In this document: piece after piece, positions 25,869-34,521 of the stretch
Layout: every line of letters starts with the position of its first letter
Numbering within the stretch: position 1 is the stretch's first letter
Source: Paenibacillus marchantiae
GTDB taxonomy: Bacteria > Bacillota > Bacilli > Paenibacillales > Paenibacillaceae
Direction of reading: 5' to 3'
DNA length: 64,000 nucleotides
Assembly (NCBI RefSeq): GCF_028771845.1
Contig: NZ_CP118270.1
Location: 6,014,001-6,078,000 of the forward strand
Translations under genes and position numbers: made by a program
Notes under the pieces: model-generated
What the model was told of the DNA's origin: nothing
Databases searched by the model: none
The model's input: the letters and a program-made list of their open reading frames with translations, nothing else

Positions 25869-26378
25869 CTAATAAATTTCCTTCATTTCCCGCTCACGGT
25901 CACGGACTTCCTGCTCCCGGCTCTCCAGCGCTTCCCAACCATCCTGAGTCAACAATTCAAGCTGTGCTTCCACAAGTGTACGGAAACGAGCACGATAGAT
26001 GGACGCCTGCTTTTTGAGCTCTTCGACTTCCAAAGCAATTTTGCGTGATTTAGACAAAGATTCGTTTACGATCCGGTCCGCATTTTTCTCGGCTTCCTTC
26101 ACGATCAACTGTGCTTCTTTTTTCGCATTGTTCTTCACATCATCCGCAGCTTCCTGCGCAATGATGATCGTTTTGCTCAGCGTCTCTTCAATCGTTGCAA
26201 AATGATCAAGCTTCTCCTGAACGGACAGCAACTGATTGCTCAGCTCTTTGTTTTCGCGAATGACGCCTTCGTAATCTTTGATGACTTGATCCAGGAATTC
26301 ATTGACCTCATCCTCGTCATACCCGCGCAAACGTCGGGAAAATTCCTTGTTGTGTATGTCCAGCGGCGTTAATGGCAT
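25869..26378 (-). CDS. divIVA: cell division/polarity protein DivIVA
   Basis: 169 residues. DivIVA binds negatively curved membrane at septa and poles and recruits Min proteins or the chromosome-anchoring machinery. The membrane-binding N-terminus MPLTPLDIHNKEFSRRLRGY with the following DEDEVNEFLD is nearly canonical; the rest is coiled coil (25-150). The reading frame is open 35 codons upstream, but the ATG at 26378 has GGAGGTG at 6-7 bases and is the family start. The gene lies between ylmH and ileS as in B. subtilis. Confidence 0.95.
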   Translation of the reverse strand: MPLTPLDIHNKEFSRRLRGYDEDEVNEFLDQVIKDYEGVIRENKELSNQLLSVQEKLDHFATIEETLSKTIIIAQEAADDVKNNAKKEAQLIVKEAEKNADRIVNESLSKSRKIALEVEELKKQASIYRARFRTLVEAQLELLTQDGWEALESREQEVRDREREMKEIY

Positions 26379-26619
26379 GCTGTCCACCTCCTGTAAAAGT
26401 TCCTTCCCGGACTGAGAAGGTTTGCAGCATATGGGTTCCACCCAAGGGGCCGTATATGTGATGCCTAATCCTGGCACTAACACGGAATGCAGGATCAGAC
26501 TCTGATCCTTTGGCGGTCATATCAACCTTTGCACTTTAATGTATATCGGAAACACCGAATGTTTTTTGCACCTTTACCTTAAACATTTCGACAAGAAAGC
26601 GGGTTTTCCTGCAACACTC
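26379..26619. other. divIVA-ylmH spacer
   Basis: 241 bp without a gene. It contains a 7-bp hairpin GGATCAG-agt-CTGATCC (near 26490-26507). No convincing promoter or terminator was seen. Confidence 0.4.
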
Positions 26620-27402
26620 TTAGGCAAATTTGCCGATTTTTACGCGGCAGCGTCCCTTTTTGGTCAACCCATCCTGTTCCATCACCTTGAATCGACCAAA
26701 TCCTTGAATGGATACCACATCTCCCGCCTTCAGCGCTTTGGACGGATCTTCCTCCACTTTCCAATTCACACGACAGCGGCCGGCCTTGATCGGAACCAGA
26801 ACTTTACTGCGACTAAGCCGATACACATCTGCACAGATGCCATCCAAACGCAGGGAAGCTACGGTAATGTCCATCGTCTCCAGTTTGCTCTCGGACCATT
26901 TCAGCTGATCCAGTGCCAACAACTCCGTAAACACATGTACTCGATGCACCTGATTCAGTTGAAGCGATAAAAAAGCGCCGGTTTCCGACGCCACCACAGT
27001 ATGGCACCCGTCCTCCAGCACTTGAATATCACCGATCTTGCCACGTTTCATGCCAAGCCCGAGCAGGGCACCCATATAGTCCCCATGCTCCAGCTCTTTG
27101 ATTTTCTGATCGTCAGACGTAATGCTCATCACCTGCATACCCATATCTTCATCGTCCAGATATCGATAATCCGGTGCAATCAGCGCACGCTTACGTTCAG
27201 CTGTTTCATAACCACCATCCAGACGAATCTGTACATCATCTCGACGGTTCACAAGCGTTTGTAAAATAAAGGCCTGTCTGGGATCAAGAAAGTCAGTTAG
27301 CTTCATGTCATGATACTTACCTGCACGTTCAACCCAGTCTGAAGCTTTATCCACAAAATCCCGCTCTTCATGACTAAAATGCTCGTAAATTTCACCGCTC
27401 AT
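26620..27402 (-). CDS. ylmH: S4-domain RNA-binding protein YlmH
   Basis: 260 residues. The N-terminal ~175 residues form the YlmH-specific domain (EIYEHFSHEERDFVDKASDW, FLDPRQAFIL), and the C-terminal ~75 are an S4 domain (LRLDGICADVYRLSRSK, then KALKAGDVVSIQGFGRF). Work on the B. subtilis and staphylococcal proteins links YlmH to ribosome rescue through peptidyl-tRNA on obstructed 50S subunits. Part of the conserved ylm block between sigG and divIVA. Confidence 0.92.
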   Translation of the reverse strand: MSGEIYEHFSHEERDFVDKASDWVERAGKYHDMKLTDFLDPRQAFILQTLVNRRDDVQIRLDGGYETAERKRALIAPDYRYLDDEDMGMQVMSITSDDQKIKELEHGDYMGALLGLGMKRGKIGDIQVLEDGCHTVVASETGAFLSLQLNQVHRVHVFTELLALDQLKWSESKLETMDITVASLRLDGICADVYRLSRSKVLVPIKAGRCRVNWKVEEDPSKALKAGDVVSIQGFGRFKVMEQDGLTKKGRCRVKIGKFA

Positions 27403-27418
27403 CTATGTTCACCCTACC

Positions 27419-27688
27419 TTAATATACAAAGTATCGGAGGATGGAGATCAGCCCATTAAGCGCGAGTTGAAGAACGATCAACGCCACAATCGGTGAAATA
27501 TCCAACACACCGAACAAAGGCGGAATAAATCGGCGGAAAGGTCTTAAATATGGTTCTACAAACTTACCTAGCCATTCACCGATGAAGCTCTCCCGTGCGT
27601 TGGGAAGCCATGACATCAATATGTAAACAATGACCATGTAAAAGTAAATCTGGTATAACGTGTACAACACGCTTTCAATCTGATACAA
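27419..27688 (-). CDS. ylmG: YggT-family membrane protein (YlmG)
   Basis: 89 residues with two membrane helices; the family block LPNARESFIGEWLGKFVEPYL (given in parts: LPNARESFIG, VEPYLRPFRRFIPP) is clear. Members affect division or osmotic response by an unknown mechanism. The start is TTG with GAGGTG about 8 bases before. It follows sepF with 7 bp between. Confidence 0.9.
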   Translation of the reverse strand: MYQIESVLYTLYQIYFYMVIVYILMSWLPNARESFIGEWLGKFVEPYLRPFRRFIPPLFGVLDISPIVALIVLQLALNGLISILRYFVY

Positions 27689-27695
27689 AAGTGGC

Positions 27696-28163
27696 TCACC
27701 TCATTCTGTTATAATCTTGCTCGCTGTCAGCCAGTATTTCCGTAATTGATCCTTGAATTTCAACCGTATCTGGCGTACAGAGAAAAATGTTGCCGCCAAT
27801 TTTTGAAATACCGCCTCCCAGTGCATACACTGTGCCACTCAAGAAATCAATGACGCGAAGTGCTTGATCCTGACGCACCCGCTGCAGGTTAACTACAACT
27901 GTACGATGGGAGCGCAGATGGTCAGCAATCTCTTGTGCTTCGTCATAAGAACGCGGTTCATAAAGGACGACTTTAACATTTTTCTGGGAATGAATGCTCA
28001 CCACATTATTACCCCTTTGGTTTCTACGTTTGTCTAGACTTGAGGTTTCAGCTTCCTGCTGATCAGGATCATGTTCCTCTTGTGCCGCCATACGCTCACG
28101 TTCCACAATCTCTTCCTCTTCCTGAAGCCCGAGGAAATTCATAAACTTATTCATTACGCCCAT
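27696..28163 (-). CDS. sepF: cell division protein SepF
   Basis: 155 residues. SepF tethers FtsZ to the membrane and shapes the septum. It has the N-terminal amphipathic membrane anchor (MNKFMNFLGLQEEEE), a ~60-residue acidic linker, and the C-terminal SepF ring-forming domain (VVLYEPRSYDEAQEIADHL, then RVIDFLSGTVYALGG). The start overlaps the end of the yggS-like gene by 10 bp. Confidence 0.95.
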   Translation of the reverse strand: MGVMNKFMNFLGLQEEEEIVERERMAAQEEHDPDQQEAETSSLDKRRNQRGNNVVSIHSQKNVKVVLYEPRSYDEAQEIADHLRSHRTVVVNLQRVRQDQALRVIDFLSGTVYALGGGISKIGGNIFLCTPDTVEIQGSITEILADSEQDYNRMR

Positions 28164-28855
28164 TGCGAACCCTCCTCTTTTCCTACGAGAATCGATCCAA
28201 GCCGAACCCAGGTTGCCCCTTCTTCAATCGCCACTTCAAAATCATTGGACATGCCCATCGACAACTCGGTCAATGGCTCCGCTGTCAAAGCTTGTCCATT
28301 CAAATGGTTTCTAAGCTCACGCAGTCCGCGAAATACGGGACGTGTTAGCTCCGGATCTTCCTCATGGGGTGCCATGGTCATCAGGCCGATGACCTTCAGG
28401 TTGTTGAACGAACTGATTTCACGCAAAAAGGAACTCGCCTGTTCAGGCTGCAAGCCATACTTGCTTTCTTCACCCGAAATATTAACCTGCAATAGTGTTT
28501 CCACCTGGATGCCAAGAGACGCCGCCTTTTTATCCAACTCCTTGGCCAGGGACAAACGATCCAGTGAATGTATGTAACGGAATTTACCGATGACGTCCTT
28601 CACCTTATTCGTCTGTAAATGACCGATAAAATGCCAGGTTCCCTGCTGACCGAATGCTTCCCATTTTGCTTGTGCATCCTGCCAGCGGTTTTCGCCAATA
28701 TGCTCAAGACCGTGGTCCAGCACAGCTCCCGTTGTTTCAAGTGAGACGTATTTCGTGACAGCAATCACATTCACATCTTCACGTTGACGGCCACTGCGCT
28801 GACACGCGGCTTCGATCTTCTGATTTACCAGTTGTATACGCTCCTCCAATGACAC
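28154..28855 (-). CDS. ylmE: PLP-homeostasis protein YggS family (YlmE)
   Basis: 233 residues, a PLP-binding TIM-barrel without enzymatic partner domain. The PLP lysine is in VIAVTKYVS near residue 33; HIGENRWQDA, WHFIGHLQTNK and SMGMSNDFEVAI are the other conserved blocks. The family keeps free PLP levels in balance. Start is GTG (MSLEERIQ). It sits in the pgeF-ylmE-sepF order of B. subtilis. Confidence 0.93.
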   Translation of the reverse strand: MSLEERIQLVNQKIEAACQRSGRQREDVNVIAVTKYVSLETTGAVLDHGLEHIGENRWQDAQAKWEAFGQQGTWHFIGHLQTNKVKDVIGKFRYIHSLDRLSLAKELDKKAASLGIQVETLLQVNISGEESKYGLQPEQASSFLREISSFNNLKVIGLMTMAPHEEDPELTRPVFRGLRELRNHLNGQALTAEPLTELSMGMSNDFEVAIEEGATWVRLGSILVGKEEGSQWA

Positions 28856-28861
28856 AGAGGG

Positions 28862-29755
28862 TCACCTCTCTTCCAGCCCAATCCAGCTCGCCATTCTCCC
28901 GGTAATGCCATTTTCTTTACGATACGAGAAAAATAGCTCGGGATTGCAGCTTGTACACCAAGTTGTACATTCGATATGATCCGGCAATATTCCTGCTTTC
29001 ATCATAATGTGTCGATTGCATTCTTTCAAGTTTAACATCGTTTTGCCATTTGTGGCAGGCCGATATACTTGATTAGATGCAGAGTTCTTGTATTCATCAT
29101 TACCCGAGGAGTGGTCCAACCAAACCCGTACATGCTGCATAACCGCTTCATCCACTTCATAACAGCAATCCCCAATGGAGGGACCTATTGCAGCATGGAT
29201 ATCCTGTCTGCGACTTCCGTATTCCTGCTCCATCTTTTCGACCATCGATTCGGCTATACCGGCAACAGTACCTTTCCATCCGGCATGAGCAAGCCCCACC
29301 GCTTGTTGTACGGGGTCATAGAAATAAAGGGGTACACAATCTGCATAAAAGGAAGTCAGCAGCACACCAGGCACATTGGTGACCAAACCATCCGTATCCT
29401 GTAATGCAGACTGTCGATCCAGCAAACCTTTACCCCGCTCTTCAGCCGTGATTACAGCGACATGTTTACCATGTACCTGTTCTCCACAAGTCCAGGATTC
29501 CAAAGGGAAACCCAGCTTTTCAGCCACAAGTTTGCGATTACTCAGCACGTTAGCCGGATCATCACCCACATGATAGGCACAGTTTAGACTGGCATAAGGT
29601 GTGCTTCCAACACCACCCTGCCTTGTCGTAAAACCGGCTTTCATATGCTTAAACTGCAATTTCCACGGCTCCACATATAATAACAACGGGTCAGGACCCC
29701 AATTTGAGTTCTGGCTTCCCGACCGTATTTCCTTATCCAAAATAAACGGTTCCAT
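28862..29755 (-). CDS. pgeF: peptidoglycan editing factor PgeF (YlmD, DUF152/laccase-domain)
   Basis: 297 residues. The family removes wrongly incorporated amino acids (L-Ser for L-Ala) from UDP-MurNAc in E. coli, and related proteins act as purine nucleoside phosphorylases. Metal/active-site residues appear in FYADCVPLYFYDP, GLAHAGWKGTVAGI (His) and IGPSIGDCCYEV (Cys). The C-terminal CTSCNPELFFSYR is also typical. Probably co-transcribed with ylmE and sepF. Confidence 0.92.
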   Translation of the reverse strand: MEPFILDKEIRSGSQNSNWGPDPLLLYVEPWKLQFKHMKAGFTTRQGGVGSTPYASLNCAYHVGDDPANVLSNRKLVAEKLGFPLESWTCGEQVHGKHVAVITAEERGKGLLDRQSALQDTDGLVTNVPGVLLTSFYADCVPLYFYDPVQQAVGLAHAGWKGTVAGIAESMVEKMEQEYGSRRQDIHAAIGPSIGDCCYEVDEAVMQHVRVWLDHSSGNDEYKNSASNQVYRPATNGKTMLNLKECNRHIMMKAGILPDHIECTTWCTSCNPELFFSYRKENGITGRMASWIGLEER

Positions 29756-29806
29756 CTTCTCACCTCACAACTTCCAGTGTACCAAATGAACCCCGTTCTG
29801 TCTCGG

Positions 29807-30196
29807 TTATATCGTTCGACGCTGGTTCCGATTCAAGCGTTCAATACGTTCCACCCGGTCCACCCGGCCGTTCTGCTCGTCATACAAGCGGGCTTCACGG
29901 TCACGCTCATCGTAGTTATTTTCCTTCATTTCATCCATTTTAACCAAAATCACATCCGAACCGATCTTCACAATGTTCCTCCAAGGGATGATTAGATCCG
30001 TTCCCCCGCCGAATAGCCCCATAAAACGGCTGTAACCTGGCACAACAATTGCTTCAATTCGTCCCTGCTTCAGATCCAGCTCCAAATCGCTAATCTGACC
30101 CAGACGTTTGCCATCCGTAATGTTAATAACATCTTTGGTTTGAAAATCCGAAATTTTCATCCCGCTACCGACCGGTTCACCTGTGTTCACTTTCAT
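29807..30196 (-). CDS. ylmC: PRC-barrel sporulation protein YlmC/YmxH family
   Basis: 129 residues. The PRC-barrel core (KISDFQTKDVINITDGKRLG, then LIIPWRNIVKIGSDVILV) matches YlmC/YmxH. A ~40-residue charged, Arg-rich tail (DERDREARLYDEQNG...) extends beyond the usual ~80-90-residue length. The ATG at 30196 has a GGGGG element 9 bases before; the alternative ATG at 30160 (MKISDF) gives the usual family N-terminus but has a poorer Shine-Dalgarno. Function unknown; sporulation-linked by family and position after sigG. Confidence 0.85.
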   Translation of the reverse strand: MKVNTGEPVGSGMKISDFQTKDVINITDGKRLGQISDLELDLKQGRIEAIVVPGYSRFMGLFGGGTDLIIPWRNIVKIGSDVILVKMDEMKENNYDERDREARLYDEQNGRVDRVERIERLNRNQRRTI

Positions 30197-30330
30197 TTGG
30201 TCCCGCCCCCCGATTAATCCGCTTCTGCCCGTTCTCCACTTCTATACAATATATGTTTCATACGCGAAAAATGTCCTCTTTTTCGAAGGAAAGGCAATGG
30301 AACAATTCCAAATCCCTCTGATGTCGAAAT

Positions 30331-30380
30331 CCAAAAAGCAAAAAGACGATCAAAAGGATATTTCTTCCATTTGATCGTCT
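30331..30380 (-). terminator. terminator of sigG
   Basis: GACGATCAA pairs with TTGATCGTC around a ~17-nt loop on the minus strand, followed by TTTTTGCTTTTTG. It ends ~17 bp after the sigG stop. Confidence 0.85.
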
Positions 30381-30396
30381 CCTGGCTTACCCCTTG

Positions 30397-31179
30397 TTAC
30401 GACTTCACATGTTTCTGCATTTGTTGTATCGCTGATTTCTCCAGACGGGATACCTGCGCCTGGGAAATGCCAATTTCATCAGCCACTTCCATCTGGGTTT
30501 TCCCTTCGAAAAACCGCATCGACAGAATCATTTTCTCCCTTTGACCGAGACGGTGCATCGCTTCACGCAGTGCAATTTCCTCAATCCAGGACACATCCTT
30601 GTTTTTGTCATCGCTGATCTGATCCATCACATAGATCGGATCTCCACCATCATGATAGATCGGTTCGAAGAGCGAAACCGGGTCCTGAATGGCATCCAAT
30701 GCAAAAACCACATCTTCCTTCGGCACATTCAGTACCTCAGAAATTTCAAATATCGTCGGTTCACGGGAATTTTTATTCGTCAGGCTGTCACGCACCTGAA
30801 GTGCTTTATAAGCAATGTCCCGCAAGGAGCGAGATACCCGAATTGGGTTATTATCGCGCAGGTATCGACGGATTTCACCGATAATCATCGGCACCGCGTA
30901 GGTTGAAAATTTGACATTCTGGGATAAATCAAAATTATCAATGGCTTTCATCAGGCCGATACATCCAACCTGGAACAGATCATCGACAAACTCTCCCCGA
31001 TTGTTAAAGCGCTGAATGACACTGAGCACCAGGCGCAGGTTGCCATTCACTAATTTCTCTCTTGCTGAGCGATCATGGTGTTGCTGTAGGGAATGAAACA
31101 ATTCCCGCATTTCTATGTTGGTGAGGACAGGCAATTTTGCGGTGTCCACGCCACAAATCTCGACTTTGTTTCGGGTCAT
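30397..31179 (-). CDS. sigG: RNA polymerase sporulation-specific sigma factor SigG
   Basis: 260 residues, the usual length. SigG drives late forespore genes. The N-terminus TRNKVEICGVDTAKLPVL is the known anti-sigma/SpoIIAB-sensitive segment; region 2 is DDLFQVGCIGLMKAIDNFDL with KFSTYAVPMIIGEIRRYL, region 4 is GISQAQVSRLEKSAI. GGGAGG lies ~8 bases before the ATG. As in B. subtilis the gene follows sigE and has its own short upstream region with a SigF-like promoter. Confidence 0.97.
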   Translation of the reverse strand: MTRNKVEICGVDTAKLPVLTNIEMRELFHSLQQHHDRSAREKLVNGNLRLVLSVIQRFNNRGEFVDDLFQVGCIGLMKAIDNFDLSQNVKFSTYAVPMIIGEIRRYLRDNNPIRVSRSLRDIAYKALQVRDSLTNKNSREPTIFEISEVLNVPKEDVVFALDAIQDPVSLFEPIYHDGGDPIYVMDQISDDKNKDVSWIEEIALREAMHRLGQREKMILSMRFFEGKTQMEVADEIGISQAQVSRLEKSAIQQMQKHVKS

Positions 31180-31213
31180 CGTGACTTACCTCCCAAGGAG
31201 AAACATTAATGTA

Positions 31214-31242
31214 CATTATCTCCGGGGCAGGCTATTTTATTC
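31214..31242 (-). promoter_or_regulatory. candidate SigF-type promoter of sigG
   Basis: GAATA, 14-bp spacer, GGAGATAATG on the minus strand. The -10 agrees with the GGnnAnAnT pattern of SigF promoters except for its last base; the -35 is weaker. B. subtilis spoIIIG is read by SigF from this same interval. Confidence 0.4.
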
Positions 31243-31290
31243 GCACTTGGCATCCTTGCCATTAATACCCATTATAAAAAATGCTCCTGT

Positions 31291-32013
31291 TCAGACCATC
31301 TTGTTGAACTCCTTTCGGAGTCTTTTAATGATTCTTTTTTCGAGACGAGAGATATAGGATTGGGAGATTCCAAGCAGATCGGCGACATCTTTTTGTGTCT
31401 TTTCCTCCCCATCCGTCAAGCCAAAACGAAGCTCCATAATCATTCGCTCACGCTCGGTTAATTTTTCCAATGCTTTATGCAAAAGCTTCCGGTCTACCTG
31501 TTCTTCGATATTCCGATAGATTGTATCGTTCTCTGTACCGAGTACATCGGATAATAATAGTTCATTTCCATCCCAATCAATATTGAGTGGTTCATCAAAA
31601 GAAACTTCTGTACGAATTTTACTGTTACGTCTCAGGTACATCAAAATTTCATTTTCGATACAACGGGAAGCATAGGTTGCCAGTTTAATTTTCTTTTCCG
31701 GGTCAAATGTATTAACGGCTTTAATCAACCCGATCGCACCGATGGAGACCAAATCCTCGATATTGATACCTGTATTTTCGAATTTGCGTGCGATGTATAC
31801 CACCAGTCGCAGGTTCCGTTCAATCAGCATGGCACGGATCGCGGAATCCCCTGAAGACAACTTTTGCAACAAAAATTCTTCTTCTTCACGTGTTAATGGG
31901 GGCGGTAGCGCCTCACTGCCTCCGATATAATAAATCTCTTCACTTTTCAAACCAAGCAGAAATAATAAACGATAGTACTGCAGCTGCGCCACCAGTTTCC
32001 ATTTTACAAGCAT
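31291..32013 (-). CDS. sigE: RNA polymerase sporulation-specific sigma factor SigE, pro-form
   Basis: 240 residues. SigE directs early mother-cell transcription. The first ~28 residues (MLVKWKLVAQLQYYRLLFLL...) form the membrane-attaching pro-sequence, cleaved near EEIYYIGGSEALPPP by SpoIIGA. Region 2 (VSIGAIGLIKAVNTFDPEKK, KLATYASRCIENEILMYLRR) and region 4 (GISQSYISRLEKRIIKRL) are intact. It follows spoIIGA with 11 bp between, forming the spoIIG operon. Confidence 0.97.
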   Translation of the reverse strand: MLVKWKLVAQLQYYRLLFLLGLKSEEIYYIGGSEALPPPLTREEEEFLLQKLSSGDSAIRAMLIERNLRLVVYIARKFENTGINIEDLVSIGAIGLIKAVNTFDPEKKIKLATYASRCIENEILMYLRRNSKIRTEVSFDEPLNIDWDGNELLLSDVLGTENDTIYRNIEEQVDRKLLHKALEKLTERERMIMELRFGLTDGEEKTQKDVADLLGISQSYISRLEKRIIKRLRKEFNKMV

Positions 32014-32024
32014 GTACGTTCCTC

Positions 32025-33005
32025 CTATACCACATTCAGCGGCTTTTCTGTTGCTCCCGCAGAGATAGCCGTAGACTGCGCAGAAGCAGCGTCTTGCACA
32101 AGCTCAGGGTGAATCACGGCCTGGTATTTTCCATCGGATGACAGTACGCCCCCGTCCAACCCTATTAATACCTTTGTCGTCTCATAACACATCTCATCCA
32201 TCGTTACCTTCACCCGGTCTGGCTTCATCGCCAGCATAAATGCAGTTCCTTTGTTAATACCCCGATAGGGTACAAGCCTTAAACGATCCTGCCAGTGGAA
32301 ATCCTCCTGATCGAGCTCCATGATAAGGTTGTCCGGCGCCTCATCCTTCAACCTGCCCTTCCATGCAGCAGGCAGCATGTCTTGCCATAACGATACCTCC
32401 ATTACCATGACGGGCATACGTGAAAGAGGGTCTGTGAGTTGATTTCCTGTATCCAGAAGGCCTGTACAAGAAATAGTCACATCATCAATAAAAACCTCCA
32501 CTTTACCCAAGTACGTTGTCATTCGGTCTGTTTTTCGTTTCGAGCTCTGCACGGCTTTGAATAGAAAAAGCACGGCAAAAAAGACGACAAATGTGAACCA
32601 AAAGGCAATTTTCAAATCAAAAGACATTCCACCTGATGCCGTAAACCAAATGCCGTTGAACAATTCCCCAGAGCTTTGCAGCATGTAGTGCACACCCAGA
32701 ATTCCCCCTGCGGCGACAAAATTGATTACATAGAAGGTACCCAAGGTCCTCATAAATGCCTGAAGACCCTTAAACCCAAATGCAATACTCAGCATCACCA
32801 GAGACAATCCAAACTTGATCAAAAAGGTGAACATAAAATCAAACTCCGGTACAAACATCATGACTACGTACAGCGCACCCACGATCGCGGACAGCAACCA
32901 TCTCCACCAGACCAGCTTCGTTTTGCGCATCCAGGCCGTCAGTCCGATGAGTGCACCGTCAATACACAGGTTCGTCAAAAAAATAAGATCCACATATACA
33001 ACCAC
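32025..33005 (-). CDS. spoIIGA: sigma-E processing peptidase SpoIIGA
   Basis: 326 residues. SpoIIGA is a membrane aspartic protease that, on the forespore signal SpoIIR, cleaves pro-SigE. Five membrane helices fill the first ~150 residues; the C-terminal domain has the catalytic Asp185 in LLDTGNQLTDPLS, followed by LVPYRGINKGTAFML. The frame is open further upstream, but the GTG at 33005 (VVYVDLIFL) is chosen: AGGTG lies 6-7 bases before it, it matches the family N-terminus, and a promoter-like sequence lies within the upstream extension. Confidence 0.93.
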   Translation of the reverse strand: MVVYVDLIFLTNLCIDGALIGLTAWMRKTKLVWWRWLLSAIVGALYVVMMFVPEFDFMFTFLIKFGLSLVMLSIAFGFKGLQAFMRTLGTFYVINFVAAGGILGVHYMLQSSGELFNGIWFTASGGMSFDLKIAFWFTFVVFFAVLFLFKAVQSSKRKTDRMTTYLGKVEVFIDDVTISCTGLLDTGNQLTDPLSRMPVMVMEVSLWQDMLPAAWKGRLKDEAPDNLIMELDQEDFHWQDRLRLVPYRGINKGTAFMLAMKPDRVKVTMDEMCYETTKVLIGLDGGVLSSDGKYQAVIHPELVQDAASAQSTAISAGATEKPLNVV

Positions 33006-33072
33006 ATTCTTCACCTGCCTGCGCGCAACATATCGAAATAACGTTATCCCGATATTCATGAGCATATTCACA

Positions 33073-33105
33073 AGTATAAGGAGCTCACTTTTCAAAGTCT
33101 GTCTA
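33073..33105 (-). promoter_or_regulatory. candidate wide-spaced spoIIG promoter
   Basis: TAGACA, 21-bp spacer, TATACT on the minus strand. The long spacer recalls the Spo0A-dependent spoIIG promoter of B. subtilis (22 bp). A 0A-box-like TTTTGTCGGAA stands 26 bp upstream (33131-33141), one base from the TGTCGAA core. Confidence 0.4.
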
Positions 33106-33192
33106 ATCATGGGGGGATCGTTCCAACTTTTTTTGTCGGAATTGCTCAGACCCGTTGTTCAGAATTTGTTCAATACGATGTGATAGGATAAT

Positions 33193-33238
33193 AAAAAACA
33201 AAAAGACCCGGTTACTCCTATCAGGAGTACCGGGTCTT
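33193..33238 (-). terminator. terminator of ftsZ
   Basis: AGACCCGGTACTCCT pairs with AGGAGTAaCCGGGTCT on the minus strand (single bulge), then TTTTTGTTTTTT. Located 21 bp after the ftsZ stop, before the spoIIG unit. Confidence 0.93.
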
Positions 33239-33258
33239 CATTGAAATCTATTGGAGTA

Positions 33259-34371
33259 TTAATCGTTGTTATTATTGCGTGAACGATTGCGCAAAAATGT
33301 CGGAATATCCAGCTGATCATTGCTTGGCTGATTTCCGAAAGGACGCAGGTTCGGCGAACGGTTATCCGCAGGCTCACTTGCTGGAGCAGGTTTGCGTCCA
33401 GGTGGAGGCGAAGCAGGCTTGTCCTCAAATCCGGTCGCGATAACTGTAACCTTGATCTCCTCTTTCAGATCCTCATCAATGATGGCACCAAAGATCATGT
33501 TCACTTCCGGATCGGAAGCTGAAGTAACAATCTCAGCTGCTTCATTGACTTCATACAGGGACAGGTTAATGCCACCCGTAATGTTCATGATGACACCACG
33601 TGCACCTTCGATGGACGTTTCCAGCAAAGGACTCATGATGGCTTTACGAGCTGCTTCAGCTGCACGGTTCTCGCCAGTCGATTCACCGATACCCATCAGC
33701 GCAGATCCACGCTCGTGCATGATCGTTTTGACGTCTGCAAAGTCAAGGTTGATCAGACCCGGTACAGCGATCAAGTCAGAGATACCTTGCACCGCTTGAC
33801 GCAATACATTATCTGCTTGACGGAACGCTTCAAGCATTGGGGTCTTTTTGTCTACAATCTCAAGCAAACGATCATTTGGAATGACGATCAGCGTGTCCAC
33901 TTTTTCCTTGAGAGCTTCGATACCTTGCTCTGCATGGCTGGAACGTTTACGTCCTTCAAATGTGAACGGGCGTGTTACAACACCCACGGTAAGTGCGCCG
34001 CACTCTTTGGCGATTTCGGCAATAACCGGAGCCGCACCTGTACCCGTACCGCCGCCCATACCCGCTGTAACAAATACCATGTCTGCACCTTTCAAGGTGT
34101 TCATGATCAAATCACGAGATTCTTCCGCTGCTTTTTTACCTACATCCGGGTTGGCGCCAGCGCCAAGACCACGGGTTAATTTATCACCGATTTGCAATTT
34201 ATGCTCGGATTTCGCGAGGTGCAACGCCTGAGCGTCCGTATTTACCGTAATAAATTCTACACCTTGTACACCGTTTTCGATCATACGGTTGACTGCATTG
34301 CTTCCGCCGCCGCCTACACCGATGACTTTAATTTGAGCCAAGCTCTCCATCTCGAAATCAAATTCCAACAT
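33259..34371 (-). CDS. ftsZ: cell division GTPase FtsZ
   Basis: 370 residues. FtsZ polymerises into the Z-ring and treadmills to guide septal synthesis. GTP-binding GVGGGGSNAVNRMIE, the tubulin signature AGMGGGTGTGAAP, and the T7 loop NLDFADVKTIM are all intact. A ~50-residue Pro/Asn-rich linker leads to the C-terminal binding tip (DIPTFLRNRSRNN) for FtsA/SepF. Start 34371 (MLEFDFEMESLAQ) has GGGGGAG ten bases before it; seven more upstream codons are open but lack support. Confidence 0.97.
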   Translation of the reverse strand: MLEFDFEMESLAQIKVIGVGGGGSNAVNRMIENGVQGVEFITVNTDAQALHLAKSEHKLQIGDKLTRGLGAGANPDVGKKAAEESRDLIMNTLKGADMVFVTAGMGGGTGTGAAPVIAEIAKECGALTVGVVTRPFTFEGRKRSSHAEQGIEALKEKVDTLIVIPNDRLLEIVDKKTPMLEAFRQADNVLRQAVQGISDLIAVPGLINLDFADVKTIMHERGSALMGIGESTGENRAAEAARKAIMSPLLETSIEGARGVIMNITGGINLSLYEVNEAAEIVTSASDPEVNMIFGAIIDEDLKEEIKVTVIATGFEDKPASPPPGRKPAPASEPADNRSPNLRPFGNQPSNDQLDIPTFLRNRSRNNNND

Positions 34372-34521
34372 ATTATTCCATCTCCCCCTCAATGTGCATG
34401 GATGGCCCGTCCAATTTTTGATTGAACCGAATCAATTTCATATATCGACGAACGAAAGCGTTTATTTTAGAACCAGCGCATTCAAACGGCTTCAAGAATT
34501 GTATGAAATGGATTCAACCTG

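Noticed and set aside
30183..30374. 63-codon plus-strand frame between ylmC and sigG
   Set aside because: It overlaps the sigG terminator hairpin and the ylmC start; no Shine-Dalgarno.
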